From contig CAVPQK010000027.1 of assembly GCA_963707465.1 (NCBI GenBank), forward strand, positions 372,001-436,000: a DNA stretch of 64,000 nucleotides, written 5' to 3'. This DNA comes from Bog-159 sp963707465. Lineage in GTDB: Bacteria; Acidobacteriota; Terriglobia; Bryobacterales; Bryobacteraceae. Below the pieces are notes generated by a model. It made no database searches. It was not told where the DNA came from and saw nothing but the letters and a program-made list of their open reading frames with translations. The position numbers and the translations under genes are program-made. Positions 32,968 to 41,846 of this stretch are shown piece after piece (position 1 is the first letter of the stretch; each line of letters begins with the position of its first letter).

Positions 32968-35294
32968 TGCTTCTCCTGTCCAAAGCCTATCCCACTTATG
33001 CAAATCACGCTCATGGGCGTGCGATCGAACTTCAGCCGCACCACGCTCAACCTGGCCGGGTCGAACGGCTTGGGGCCGCTTTGAAATGCTCCGAACCCGG
33101 CGCGCACGGTCTGGAACACAGGCTCCCAATCCTGTTCGTACGCCGCGGTCTCCATTGGATCGAGCTTGGTGAACTTTTCCTTCAGCGGCGGCGGGATGGC
33201 CGCGAAGCGGCTCGCCGGTGCGCTGGCGGTCACGCCATCGCTCGATTCGAGCTCGATGGTGAAGTCTGGCGATTCGCGATCCTTCTTCTGCTCGCCTTTC
33301 TTTTCGTCTTTCTTCTTGCCAGGCTTTTCGCCGGGCAGGGGCGCGTCTTCGTCGAGGGCCGCCACCGATAACTCGATGGTGGATGCCTTCCCCAACCGCC
33401 ACTGGCCCGCAGCGCCCTCGGGCAGCGTGACGGTGTACGAAGCCGCGGGCGCGCCCTTCGGCCGGTTCCATCCCAGAAACACGCCATTATAATCTCTATC
33501 GCCGCCCCGATCGCCGCCCCGCCACGGAATTCGTCCCTCGCGCCAGATGGACAGCTTGTCGCCAGCTATATGCCCACCCGGCGCGGTGGTGGTAGTGATA
33601 TCGGCGTCCTCCTGATAGGAGGCCAGCGGCACGTACGACGCATCCTGAAAGCGATTGATGTAAATCGTATCCGGCAGCCAGGCGCGCCCCGCCCGCCAGT
33701 CTTCGAATAACGGCAGATACTCGCGCCGCCCTTTCAGCGTGGCCTCCAAAAAAGCCGCAATGTAGGTTTTCGAGATGCGCCGCTGCTCCTCGCCAGGCAT
33801 CAACGGCTTCAGGTTCAGGAACCAGCTCAGCGGCTCGCCCGCGTCCGTGCGGCCCCAAACCGTATTGAATTGCCCGTGATTGGCGCGGTATGCGTATATC
33901 TCCGCTTTGAACCAGGGGCCGGATCCGGTGTAGCGCACGTGATCCCACTGGCGGCTGCCCATGAACGATGAGACGTCCGCATCGTGCGCGCCTTGCAAGG
34001 TCAGATAGCTTACGTTCTCAATCCAGCGATGCTGCCCGGCGGGCCTGTACTGGCCGTCGGGCGGCGCGATGGCCACCACCGACTGGATCGCGAAACCATA
34101 ATCGAACTTGATGTTGGCGTTGTCCGGATAATACCGCAGGCGGTTGAATAACGCCGCCGTGGCCGCGGCCTCGCCGCCCCGCGAATGCCCCATTAGCGCG
34201 ATGTGCGCCATATCCACTCTGCCGTGAAACGGGTTGCCCGCCGCCTGGTTCCATTCCCGCCAAAGCTTCAGGTGCTCCAGCAGCATCCAGCCGCGCACCT
34301 GCTGCTGCTTGGGCGGATCGTGAAACAGGCCGCTGTTCAGGAAGTTCTCGTCGATGGATGCCAGGATAAAGCCGCGACTGGCCAGCAGCTCGCCCAAATA
34401 GCCGTAGCCCGGATCGGAAAATTCCGCCATGTCGTGGTTGCCGTGCACGATCAGCGCCAGCGGAAATGGCCCCGCGCCCTCCGGATACCACACGCGCGCA
34501 TTCAGCGGCAGCTTGTCGACATCGAATCCCCAGTACTTCCGGCGCGCCCATTTCTTCCAGCCCGTGAAATTTTTGAAGAACTCGGATGCATCCACCGCGC
34601 GCGTTTTGATGGCCACGGAAGGCCCGTATTCCGGCCGCCGGATGTCGTTACCCACGCCGTAGAACAGGGTGTTCACATGGTACGGGCCGCGGTCCGAGGG
34701 ATTCGGCAGATCCAGCAAGGCGGGCATGGAGCCGGCCGGCGGCTTCCACGAGATTATCTTGTCCATCGACCCCTGGTGCAAGAACATCCACAGCAACCCG
34801 ATGTTGATGGCCACGGCAAGCAAGCAAAGCGACCCGGTGACGATCTTCTTACTCAGCGCCGCCGCGCGGAAATGACCCGCGACGAACGTGGCGATGGTGG
34901 CGCCCAGGATGCCCTCCGCCAGGCCGATCACGATAGCCATCGGGAAGCCCAGTTGCGGCGGCATCCACACCATCATGACGATGGCGCACGACCCCACGAT
35001 AATGCCAGTCGCCATGCGGGGGAGTCTTCGCGCGATGGTCAGCAACAATGCGACGGCGAGCGCAACCAGAGGAACGGTCACCGCGGCAAAGGCGACGGCC
35101 AGCGCGAAGTCGAACGCGTAGCCGAATCCGGTCCGCGCATACAGCCCCCCGATGACCACGCTCACCGCCGCCGCCGCGAGCGCTCCCCATACCGCACCGC
35201 GGCGCGCTTCCGGACCTGGGCGGATCTGCCGCCATTGGCGCGCGCACCAATCCAGTCCTCCGCGCCAAAGCGCCTTCACTCGCTCATGCCGCAT
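32964..35294 (-). CDS. Membrane-anchored alpha/beta-hydrolase
   Basis: 776 aa. The first ~190 residues contain four to five membrane helices (for example VWGALAAAAVSVVIGGLY and TVPLVALAVALLLTIA). A large alpha/beta-hydrolase domain follows with LALIVHGNHDM and the nucleophile elbow MGHSRGGEAA, and a late HDADVSSF/ANHGQFN region that can supply Asp and His. The last ~170 residues include a K/E-rich stretch (PGKKKDEKKGEQKKDRE) and beta-rich parts. Its catalytic domain probably lies outside the cytoplasm. The substrate is unknown; its stop overlaps the start of the cupin gene. Confidence 0.8.
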   Translation of the reverse strand: MRHERVKALWRGGLDWCARQWRQIRPGPEARRGAVWGALAAAAVSVVIGGLYARTGFGYAFDFALAVAFAAVTVPLVALAVALLLTIARRLPRMATGIIVGSCAIVMMVWMPPQLGFPMAIVIGLAEGILGATIATFVAGHFRAAALSKKIVTGSLCLLAVAINIGLLWMFLHQGSMDKIISWKPPAGSMPALLDLPNPSDRGPYHVNTLFYGVGNDIRRPEYGPSVAIKTRAVDASEFFKNFTGWKKWARRKYWGFDVDKLPLNARVWYPEGAGPFPLALIVHGNHDMAEFSDPGYGYLGELLASRGFILASIDENFLNSGLFHDPPKQQQVRGWMLLEHLKLWREWNQAAGNPFHGRVDMAHIALMGHSRGGEAAATAALFNRLRYYPDNANIKFDYGFAIQSVVAIAPPDGQYRPAGQHRWIENVSYLTLQGAHDADVSSFMGSRQWDHVRYTGSGPWFKAEIYAYRANHGQFNTVWGRTDAGEPLSWFLNLKPLMPGEEQRRISKTYIAAFLEATLKGRREYLPLFEDWRAGRAWLPDTIYINRFQDASYVPLASYQEDADITTTTAPGGHIAGDKLSIWREGRIPWRGGDRGGDRDYNGVFLGWNRPKGAPAASYTVTLPEGAAGQWRLGKASTIELSVAALDEDAPLPGEKPGKKKDEKKGEQKKDRESPDFTIELESSDGVTASAPASRFAAIPPPLKEKFTKLDPMETAAYEQDWEPVFQTVRAGFGAFQSGPKPFDPARLSVVRLKFDRTPMSVICISGIGFGQEKQ

Positions 35295-35399
35295 GATCGC
35301 TCATGTTACTCTACGGCGCGATTCAGTGTTTGGGCTGCGCGAGTCTGAAATAGAACCTGTGGTACCACGGCATAGTACAGCCGCTTGATCATGCTCGTG

Positions 35400-35405
35400 T
35401 ATACT
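35400..35405 (+). promoter_or_regulatory. Probable -10 of the glutamic peptidase gene
   Basis: TATACT, about 53 bases before the ATG at 35458. The leader contains a small GGGG-TAT-CCCC hairpin and GGAG (35447-35450) seven bases before the start. Confidence 0.45.
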
Positions 35406-35457
35406 AGTTCCGATCAGGGGTATCCCCCGGTCTAACTTCTGAAAGCGGAGCTTACAA

Positions 35458-36258
35458 ATGTTAACAAAACGGTTTGCAATTCTTGGTGCGATCGCCATAT
35501 TACCTGCCTTCGCGCAGGTTTCGAACGCGCCAACCGATATGATAAAAACTGCACCCCGGTATCACCACCCGATCCGGGACCTGTTGGTGCGCGGCGACGG
35601 CACCGCCACCAGCACCAACTGGAGCGGCTATGCGGTGACCGGAACCTCCTTCACCGCGGCGCATGGTTCCTGGGTTGTGCCCACGGCCACCTGCAAGTCG
35701 GGGAACCAGGACGCGTCGTTTTGGGTGGGTATCGATGGATATACTTCCAGCACGGTTGAGCAGCTTGGCACGAACTCCAATTGCGAGGGCGCGACTCCGG
35801 TCTACCAAGCCTGGTACGAGTTTTGCTGCATCGAGGCAGAGATTATAATTCCGGGTCTGACGGTTTCACCTGGCGATAAGATCGAGGCGGAAGTAAGTTA
35901 TACCAGCCCGAATTTCACCCTCACGATCGAGGACGTGACTACGGGCAAGGCTTTCCGCAAGACCGGAACGATTTCGGGCGCGGAGCGGTCGTCGGCCGAA
36001 TGGATTGCCGAGGCGCCCTACGACGGCGAAATCCTGCCCCTCACCGATTTCGGCACAGTGCTTTTCGGTGAAGACAGCACCGGTGTCAAAGGCACCAATT
36101 CCGCGACGGACAGCACATCGAGCGGCGTGATTGGAAAGTTTCCGGGCGCCGACATCATACAGATCACCAAAGTCGGCAGCACAAGCAGCCCGCAGACATC
36201 GACGTGCACCACGCTATCCAGCGACGGCACCAGCTTCTCCTGCACCTGGGCCAAATAG
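35458..36258 (+). CDS. Bacterial glutamic peptidase (eqolisin, peptidase family G1), secreted
   Basis: 266 aa with a signal peptide (MLTKRFAILGAIAILPAFAQ). The mature part matches the G1 fold: NWSGYAV, GSWVVPT, FWVGIDGYTSSTVEQLGTN, VYQAWYEF and AEWIAEAPYDGEILPLTDFG. The catalytic Gln and Glu of scytalidoglutamic peptidase correspond to Gln102 (VEQLG) and Glu181 (SAEWIAE), both present. These are acid-active, pepstatin-insensitive endopeptidases best known from fungi, with fewer bacterial members. A propeptide of about 30 residues may lie between the signal and NWSGYAV. A decayed second copy follows directly downstream. Acid-soil life would fit; that is inference. Confidence 0.88.
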   Translation: MLTKRFAILGAIAILPAFAQVSNAPTDMIKTAPRYHHPIRDLLVRGDGTATSTNWSGYAVTGTSFTAAHGSWVVPTATCKSGNQDASFWVGIDGYTSSTVEQLGTNSNCEGATPVYQAWYEFCCIEAEIIIPGLTVSPGDKIEAEVSYTSPNFTLTIEDVTTGKAFRKTGTISGAERSSAEWIAEAPYDGEILPLTDFGTVLFGEDSTGVKGTNSATDSTSSGVIGKFPGADIIQITKVGSTSSPQTSTCTTLSSDGTSFSCTWAK

Positions 36259-36327
36259 CCACTCGCGCTTGCCACGCGCCGGGGATGCTTAATTATGCTC
36301 CCGGCGCGTGAGCGGCGCGGTGTACAC

Positions 36328-36683
36328 TTGCCCGCATTGTCGTTCGCACAGGTTTTGACTGCGCCCTTTTCACTACCAAGGAGGAATTCACGGTGGAGAT
36401 CACGGACGAGTGGAGCGGGCAATCATTCGCCGAGAGTTCAAAGTGTCGGCGGCGGCACGGTCGTCTGCAGAATGGATTGCCGAAGCTTCTTCCTCGGGCG
36501 AAATCCTACCGCTGGCGGATTTCGGAACGGCGCTGTTCGGCAAGGACAGCACGGGCATAGCGGGCACCAACGCCGCGAAGGATAGCACCAGATCACCATG
36601 GAAAAGAGCGGCGTGAGGAAGCCATACCTTCGTCGCTGTCCAGCGACGGCAGCAGCTTCTCGGTTCAATGGAAAGCTCAATAG
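36328..36683 (+). pseudogene. Decayed duplicate of the glutamic peptidase
   Basis: Pieces of the upstream gene recur in order but in different frames. LPALSFAQVLTAP resembles its signal-peptide end; EEFTVEITDEWSGQSFAE resembles its FTLTIEDVTTGKAF; then, in another frame, RSSAEWIAEASSSGEILPL and DFGTALFGKDSTGIAGTN; then a third frame with LSSDGSSFSVQWKAQ and a stop at 36681-36683. Most of the region between the signal and residue ~150, including the catalytic Gln segment, is deleted. At least two frameshifts are needed. It cannot encode an active peptidase. Confidence 0.8.
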
Positions 36684-36722
36684 GCGGGCGCACCAGGCGT
36701 GATCTTTGGGCTCCGCCTCACG

Positions 36723-36751
36723 TTGGCGCGCATGGCAATGACGCGCATAAT
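36723..36751 (+). promoter_or_regulatory. Probable promoter of the TIGR03790 gene, leaderless
   Basis: TTGGCG (36723-36728) and CATAAT (36746-36751) are exactly 17 bases apart. The -10 ends six bases before the ATG at 36758, and there is no Shine-Dalgarno. Confidence 0.55.
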
Positions 36752-36757
36752 ATCATC

Positions 36758-37855
36758 ATGCGGTGCGCATTGACGCTGGGGTTGCTGGCCGGATGCTCTA
36801 TACTTCTGGCGCAGGGCGGGGAAAACGTTCTGCTGGTGGTGAACCGCGCCAGCGCGTTTTCGCGGCGCATTGCGGACTACTACATTTCAAAGCGCGGCAT
36901 CCCTTTGAAGAACGTCTGCACGCTGGACATTTCGCCGGCCGCGGAAGAGATCTCCTGGGACACTTACGTGGAGCAGGTCGAGCGCCCCATCGCCCGCTGC
37001 CTGACGCACGCGAATCTGCGTGAGCAGGTGCTTTACATCGTTACAAACATGGGGGTTCCACTGAAGGTCAGCGGCGCGGGCCAAGGGCCTTCGGGCGAAT
37101 ACGGCGCGGTCGATTCCGAACTGACCCTACTGTATTCGAAAATGAAAGGGAAAAGTTTTCCACGCGCGGGACCGGTGCCCAATCCGTTTTACCGCCGCCA
37201 GGACCAGCCATTCACCCACGCGAGCTTCCCCATCTACCTGGTGACACGCCTGGCCGGTTACGATTTCGACGATGTGCGCGGCATCATCGATCGTTCGGTC
37301 GGTGCGCGCGCCGCCGCTAACGGCAAGTTCGTGTTCGACCTGAAGTCCGATGACGACGCCGAAGGCAACAATTGGCTGCGCACGGCGGCCCTGGCGCTGC
37401 CCGCCGAACACGTCGTCATGGATGCGTCGGCCAAGGCGCTCTCCGGAGAAAAGGACGTCATCGGGTACGCCGGCTGGGGCTCCAACGATCCCAACCGGCA
37501 TTTGCGCAACCTGGGATTTCAATGGCTGCCGGGCGCGCTCGCGACCGAATATGTTTCAACGGACGGCCGCACGTTCCAGCGCCCACCGGCCACCTGGACG
37601 ATCGGCACGTGGAAGGATGCGGCCGGCTGGTTCGCCGGGTCGCCGCAAACGCTCACCGCCGATTACATCCACGAAGGCGCCACCGGCTGTTCAGGCCACG
37701 TATACGAGCCGTACCTGGCGTTCACGCCACACCCCGATCAGCTTTTCCCGGCCTACTTTCGCGGACGCAATCTCGCGGAGAGCTACTATCTCGCCATACC
37801 CGGCTTGAGCTGGCAGAACATCGTGGTGGGCGATCCGTTGTGCAAGCTGAAGTGA
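36758..37855 (+). CDS. TIGR03790-type exported protein
   Basis: About 365 aa from the ATG at 36758; the frame is open further upstream but the promoter supports this start. A signal peptide (RCALTLGLLAGCSILLAQ) precedes the family pattern ENVLLVVNRASAFSRRIADYYISKRGIPLKNV, LYIVTNMGVPLKVSG and GAVDSELTLLYSK. Later come IGYAGWGSND and GATGCSGHVYEPYL. The family is found in acidobacteria, deltaproteobacteria and relatives and has no established function. It is followed by a 26-bp repeat and a Rieske gene. Confidence 0.82.
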   Translation: MRCALTLGLLAGCSILLAQGGENVLLVVNRASAFSRRIADYYISKRGIPLKNVCTLDISPAAEEISWDTYVEQVERPIARCLTHANLREQVLYIVTNMGVPLKVSGAGQGPSGEYGAVDSELTLLYSKMKGKSFPRAGPVPNPFYRRQDQPFTHASFPIYLVTRLAGYDFDDVRGIIDRSVGARAAANGKFVFDLKSDDDAEGNNWLRTAALALPAEHVVMDASAKALSGEKDVIGYAGWGSNDPNRHLRNLGFQWLPGALATEYVSTDGRTFQRPPATWTIGTWKDAAGWFAGSPQTLTADYIHEGATGCSGHVYEPYLAFTPHPDQLFPAYFRGRNLAESYYLAIPGLSWQNIVVGDPLCKLK

Positions 37856-37862
37856 AACGGCT

Positions 37863-37888
37863 ACCGAGCCGCGACCGTCAGGGAGCGG
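37863..37888 (+). repeat. 26-bp interspersed repeat, copy 2
   Basis: Begins ACCGAGCCGCGACCGT and ends CAGGGAGCGG. It lies in the 50-bp gap between the TIGR03790 gene and the Rieske gene. It differs from copy 1 (3677) at one base. Confidence 0.75.
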
Positions 37889-37905
37889 TTAAGATGGTTT
37901 AAGCA

Positions 37906-38220
37906 ATGCCACTCGTCAAAGTCGCCAGTCTCTCGCAACTGCCCGCCGATTCGATCGCCGAGGTCATGGTGGGGAACGAACCGTATGCCCTGTGCAACGT
38001 GGGCGGCCGCGTCACCGCTCTAAGCGGAACGTGCCTGCACCGCGGCGGACCGTTGGGGCAGGGCGCCCTGCACGGCAATAACGTGGTGTGCCCCTGGCAT
38101 GCCTGGGAGTGGAACTGCGAAACCGGCGCCAACGATTTCAATCCCAGCCAGAAGCTGCCCACATTCACCGTCGCGGTGGATGGCGACGATATTCTGATCG
38201 AAGTGCCGGAACGTGCCTGA
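37906..38220 (+). CDS. Rieske [2Fe-2S] ferredoxin-like protein
   Basis: 104 aa. The Rieske cluster ligands are seen as GTCLHRGGPL and VCPWHAWEWN (C-x-H ... C-x2-H). There is no membrane segment or partner oxygenase, so it is a small soluble electron-transfer protein of the NirD/dioxygenase-ferredoxin type. Its last eight bases overlap the GTG start of mutM, so the two are co-transcribed. The functional link with DNA repair, if any, is unknown. Confidence 0.92.
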   Translation: MPLVKVASLSQLPADSIAEVMVGNEPYALCNVGGRVTALSGTCLHRGGPLGQGALHGNNVVCPWHAWEWNCETGANDFNPSQKLPTFTVAVDGDDILIEVPERA

Positions 38221-39004
38221 ACTCCCCGAAGTTGAAACGGTCGTCCGATCGATCGCCCGCATTGTCGGGCGGCGCATTGTCTCGGCCGAGTTTACCTGTC
38301 CGCGCATCCTGCGCGGCGATCCCGACCAGATGAGCGCGATGCTGGCCGGCCGGCGCATCCGCGGCATCCGGCGGCGCGGCAAGTTCATCGTCATCGAACT
38401 GGATGCCGGGCACTGCCTGGTGGTGCACCTCGGCATGACCGGCAAGCTCCTATTAGGCGGCACGCCGGGACGCCATCAGCACGCGGTGGTGAACCTGGAC
38501 CGGGGCGTGCTGCGCTACGAGGACCAACGCCAGTTCGGGAAGATCGAGGTGAGCCGCGGATTGCCGGCGCGCGTGGAGAAGCTCGGTCCGGAGCCGCTGG
38601 AGGTGACGCTGGCGGAGTTCGCCGCGCGGCTCAAGGGACGCAAGGCGCGCATCAAGAGCGTGCTGCTCGACCAGCGCTTCGTTCGCGGCGTGGGCAACAT
38701 CTATGCCGACGAGGCGCTGTTCCGGGCGGGCATTCATCCGCTGGCGATCGGCGCCAGGTTGCGTCCGGAGCGCGTCAAGCGCCTGCGCGAGGCCATCGTG
38801 GAGGTGCTCACGCAGGCCATCGAGAAAGGCGGCTCCTCGATTTCCGACTACGTGGATGCCGAAGGCCGCCGCGGCTTCTTCCAGTTCGAGCACCGCGTCT
38901 ACCAACGAACCGGCGAGCCGTGCGTGAATTGTGGCGCGCCCATCCGGCGGACGTTGGTGGCGCAACGCGGGACGCATTATTGCGCGAAGTGCCAGAAGCG
39001 GTAA
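38213..39004 (+). CDS. mutM: Formamidopyrimidine-DNA glycosylase
   Basis: 263 aa from a GTG at 38213. The bifunctional glycosylase/AP lyase removes 8-oxoguanine and ring-opened purines. The catalytic N-terminus PELPEVETVVR follows the start directly; the H2TH region with FVRGVGNIYADEALFRAGIHP and the C-terminal zinc finger CVNCGAPIRR ... HYCAKCQ are complete. The start lies inside the end of the Rieske gene. A GTG start matters here because the mature protein must begin at Pro2. Confidence 0.95.
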   Translation: MPELPEVETVVRSIARIVGRRIVSAEFTCPRILRGDPDQMSAMLAGRRIRGIRRRGKFIVIELDAGHCLVVHLGMTGKLLLGGTPGRHQHAVVNLDRGVLRYEDQRQFGKIEVSRGLPARVEKLGPEPLEVTLAEFAARLKGRKARIKSVLLDQRFVRGVGNIYADEALFRAGIHPLAIGARLRPERVKRLREAIVEVLTQAIEKGGSSISDYVDAEGRRGFFQFEHRVYQRTGEPCVNCGAPIRRTLVAQRGTHYCAKCQKR

Positions 39005-39006
39005 AG

Positions 39007-39065
39007 GGAGACAGAAGACAGAAGTCAGAATAACCCCGCGCTACGGTGTTCTTTCTTCTGTCTCC
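39007..39065. terminator. Inverted repeat between convergent mutM and secretin genes
   Basis: GGAGACAGAAGA (39007-39018) pairs perfectly with TCTTCTGTCTCC (39054-39065). Both arms continue as AGACAGA/TGTCTCC-type short tandem repeats. It fills the 75-bp gap and probably terminates both genes. Confidence 0.6.
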
Positions 39066-39079
39066 TGTCTCCTGACTCC

Positions 39080-40705
39080 TTACAACGGCGTTAGCGGCCG
39101 CGACTCCGTGCCCATCCGGTAAACGTGCGTCATCGAATTGTCCGGCGGCGGAGTCAACAGCGTGGGCCGCAGCATGATCAGCACCCGGTCCGAGCTCTTG
39201 TTATGCGTGGTGTTGCTGGTCAGCGGTCCGATCACGGGAATGCCGGCCACTCCCGAAATGCCCGCAATGGTGCGGGCGTCTTCATCGTCGACCAGGCCGG
39301 CGACCACCGCCCACTCGCCCATCTTGAGCGTCACTTCCGACTTTATAGACCGGTTCGAGATAATCGGAATCCCGTTATTGGACGATCCCCCTAACACCTT
39401 GAATTCGGCTTCCACTGCCAGCGTGACCTCCTCGGGGCCGTGCACGCGCGGCGTCGCCTTCAGCGATAGGCCCAGGTCTTCGAAAGTAAACGAAGGCGGC
39501 GGCGTGTAGGCTCCCGGGCCGCTGAAACTGGCCGGGCCGAAATAGCCGGCGGTCATGATCGGGTATTTCTGTCCCACGTGAATGGTGACAGCCTGGCCAT
39601 CCACGGAGCGCGCGCTGGCATGCAGCAAAACCTTGCTGTCGGACTTGGTCAGCGACGCCACCAACTGCAGGTTGGCGATGCCGATGCCAAGCAGGGCCGC
39701 CCCGCCGCCGAAACGCAGCATGCCGGAAATGTTCGAGGCGAGCTGGGGCACGTTTTGCATGAAGTTGCTGAAGGAAGCCAGGGGGAACGAGCTGGGCAGC
39801 GGCAGGCCGTAGTTCAGCGCATCGGTGTCGTTGACCTCCAGGAAATCCATTTCGAGCATTATCTGGCCGCGCGGATACAGCAGATCCTGGAGAAGGTGCT
39901 GCGCCGGGATAACCTTCGAGACCACGTCCCGCATCACCACCATGCTGGAGTGGCTATCCAGGGAGGCTTTCTGGATACCGCAGGCCTGTTGGACGGCCGT
40001 CACCATGGCGGTCAGGTCCTGCTGCGTGGTGGCTTCCGGGATGGAAACGCTCACGGCGGCGTACGGCTCGTCGTCTCGTCGCTTCTGCGCGGTGTCCTTC
40101 ACCACCATAAAAAGGCGATCGGAGATGGGCACGATAAACGAGCCGGTCACCGCCTCCAGCGCGTGCAAAGCCTCGCGGTAATCGGCCTGTTCCATCTGAA
40201 AGTGGATAATCGGCTGGGCCTTGTAATCGCCATCAAACACACAATCCAGGCCGTAGGCGCGCGCCACGGTTTGGAACAGGGTCTTGGCGTTGGCGCGTAG
40301 AGAGAAATCCTTGCGCGACGAGTCGGCGTTCAGTTTGGTGGGCGGCAGCGGCTTGCGCGCTTCCGCCAGGTCTTCCGCGGTGGCAGCAGGCAGCGCAGGC
40401 TGATCGGCATCCGGTTCGGCTTCCGTTTTGGACGCATCGGCGGGGAGCGCGGCCGCTGCCGCCGTCGCCGCAACCGGCGGGATCGCCTTGGCTTCCAGCG
40501 CGGCGCGCGACTGCAAGGCCAGGCTGCGGGACCAGTACAGATGGTTGTCCGGCTCCAGCGCCGCGGCTTCCGAGTACAGCAGATAGGCGCGCGCGATCTG
40601 GCCGGCTTTCTCGGCCTTGCGCCCTTCCCGGTAGAGATTGGAAGCTTCCGAAGCCCAGGCGCTGGTGGTCAGCGCTAAAGCCAACAAAACGGGAAAGGTC
40701 CGCAC
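39080..40705 (-). CDS. Secretin-family outer-membrane protein (GspD/PilQ-like)
   Basis: About 541 aa if read from the GTG at 40705, which gives a clean signal peptide (MRTFPVLLALALTTSAWA); a longer frame to 40858 would overlap the divergent mscS gene. After a TPR-like start (EASNLYREGRKAEKAGQIARAYLLYSEAA cut across one repeat) and an A/P-rich linker comes an STN/N0-like domain (FSLRANAKTLFQTVARAYGL). The C-terminal secretin core shows GIPIISNRSIKSEVTLKMG and AGISGVAGIPVIGPLTSN. No other type II secretion or pilus genes are nearby. No ribosome site is seen for any start. Confidence 0.82.
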   Translation of the reverse strand: MRTFPVLLALALTTSAWASEASNLYREGRKAEKAGQIARAYLLYSEAAALEPDNHLYWSRSLALQSRAALEAKAIPPVAATAAAAALPADASKTEAEPDADQPALPAATAEDLAEARKPLPPTKLNADSSRKDFSLRANAKTLFQTVARAYGLDCVFDGDYKAQPIIHFQMEQADYREALHALEAVTGSFIVPISDRLFMVVKDTAQKRRDDEPYAAVSVSIPEATTQQDLTAMVTAVQQACGIQKASLDSHSSMVVMRDVVSKVIPAQHLLQDLLYPRGQIMLEMDFLEVNDTDALNYGLPLPSSFPLASFSNFMQNVPQLASNISGMLRFGGGAALLGIGIANLQLVASLTKSDSKVLLHASARSVDGQAVTIHVGQKYPIMTAGYFGPASFSGPGAYTPPPSFTFEDLGLSLKATPRVHGPEEVTLAVEAEFKVLGGSSNNGIPIISNRSIKSEVTLKMGEWAVVAGLVDDEDARTIAGISGVAGIPVIGPLTSNTTHNKSSDRVLIMLRPTLLTPPPDNSMTHVYRMGTESRPLTPL

Positions 40706-40775
40706 AAACGGTTGACGCGCGGCGGCAGTGCCGCGTGCAGACGAAAGAGCGCGTCCGGGTATGATGGAAGCTGAG

Positions 40776-41846
40776 ATGAGCGGAACGCCCGCGGTCGAAC
40801 AATTTCTGGCGCAGCACTGGAAGCAATTGATCGTCCCCCTTTGCGTCCTGGCCTTCACGCTGGCGCTGGGCTACGCCGCCAAGCGCCTGATGGTGCGCAT
40901 GTTACGCCCCTGGGCGGCGCGCAGCAAAGGGCCCGCCGCGCAAACCGTGATCGCCGCCGTGAAGGGGCCGTTCATGATCTGGGTGCTGATTCTGGGCACG
41001 CACTTGGCCGCGCAATCGTCGGACGTACCGCCGCGCGCGACGCTGTGGATCGGCCGCGGCTTGCTGGCCCTGTGGATCCTATCGCTCACCTTCGTCAGTT
41101 CTCGTCTCGCCGGCGGCCTCATCCGGTACCACGGCAGCGGTGTTGCAGGAGCGCTTCCGGTCACCACGCTGACGCAAACGCTGGCGCAACTCGCGGTGGT
41201 GATCCTGGGCCTGTTGGTGCTGCTCAATTTGTGGGGCATCTCGATCACCCCGATCCTGACGGCCCTGGGCGTCGGCGGCCTAGCCGTGGCGTTGGCGCTG
41301 CAGGACACTCTCTCGAACCTGTTCGCGGGATTTTATATTGCCGTTGCCCGCCAGGTCCGGCTGGGCGATTACATTCGCCTCAATACGGGCGAGGAAGGGT
41401 ACGTCACCGACATCGGCTGGCGCAGTACCATGATCAGGGCGCTGTCGAACAATATGATCCTCATTCCGAACAGCAAGCTGGGGCAGGCCAACGTCACCAA
41501 TTTCTATTTGCCCGAGAAACGCCTGGGAGTTTCGATTCAGGTCGGAGTGGCGTACGATTCCGATCCCGATCAGGTGGAGCGCGTGCTGCTGGAGGAAGCC
41601 AATCTCGCCGCGGGCGAGATTCCCGGCATGCTGGCCGATCCCGCGCCGGGCGTGAGCTTCGATCCCGGCTTCGGCGATTGGGCGCTGAACTTCACCCTTG
41701 GGTATAACGTGGCGGAATTCGCCGACCAGTTCCGCGTGCGCGCCGAGCTGCGAAAGCGCATTCTGAAGCGCCTGCGCCAGGAAAAGATCGATATGCCTTT
41801 CCCCACCCGGACTGTTTACTTGCACGGCCAGGGTGGCTCCGGATGA
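40776..41846 (+). CDS. MscS-family mechanosensitive channel
   Basis: 356 aa from the ATG at 40776, with GGAAG five bases upstream and a TATGAT -10-like element at 40760-40765. Four N-terminal membrane helices are visible; the pore helix region ILTALGVGGLAVALALQDTLSNLFAGFYI is the family hallmark, followed by the beta-domain (VRLGDYIRL, IPNSKLGQANVTNFY). It releases solutes on hypo-osmotic shock. Its stop overlaps the ATG of a START-like secreted protein (ATGA). Confidence 0.92.
   Translation: MSGTPAVEQFLAQHWKQLIVPLCVLAFTLALGYAAKRLMVRMLRPWAARSKGPAAQTVIAAVKGPFMIWVLILGTHLAAQSSDVPPRATLWIGRGLLALWILSLTFVSSRLAGGLIRYHGSGVAGALPVTTLTQTLAQLAVVILGLLVLLNLWGISITPILTALGVGGLAVALALQDTLSNLFAGFYIAVARQVRLGDYIRLNTGEEGYVTDIGWRSTMIRALSNNMILIPNSKLGQANVTNFYLPEKRLGVSIQVGVAYDSDPDQVERVLLEEANLAAGEIPGMLADPAPGVSFDPGFGDWALNFTLGYNVAEFADQFRVRAELRKRILKRLRQEKIDMPFPTRTVYLHGQGGSG

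Noticed and set aside
39007..39065. Considered a CRISPR-like or microsatellite array because of repeated AGACAGA units
   Set aside because: Only two inverted arms with no regular spacers; fits a terminator hairpin between convergent genes.
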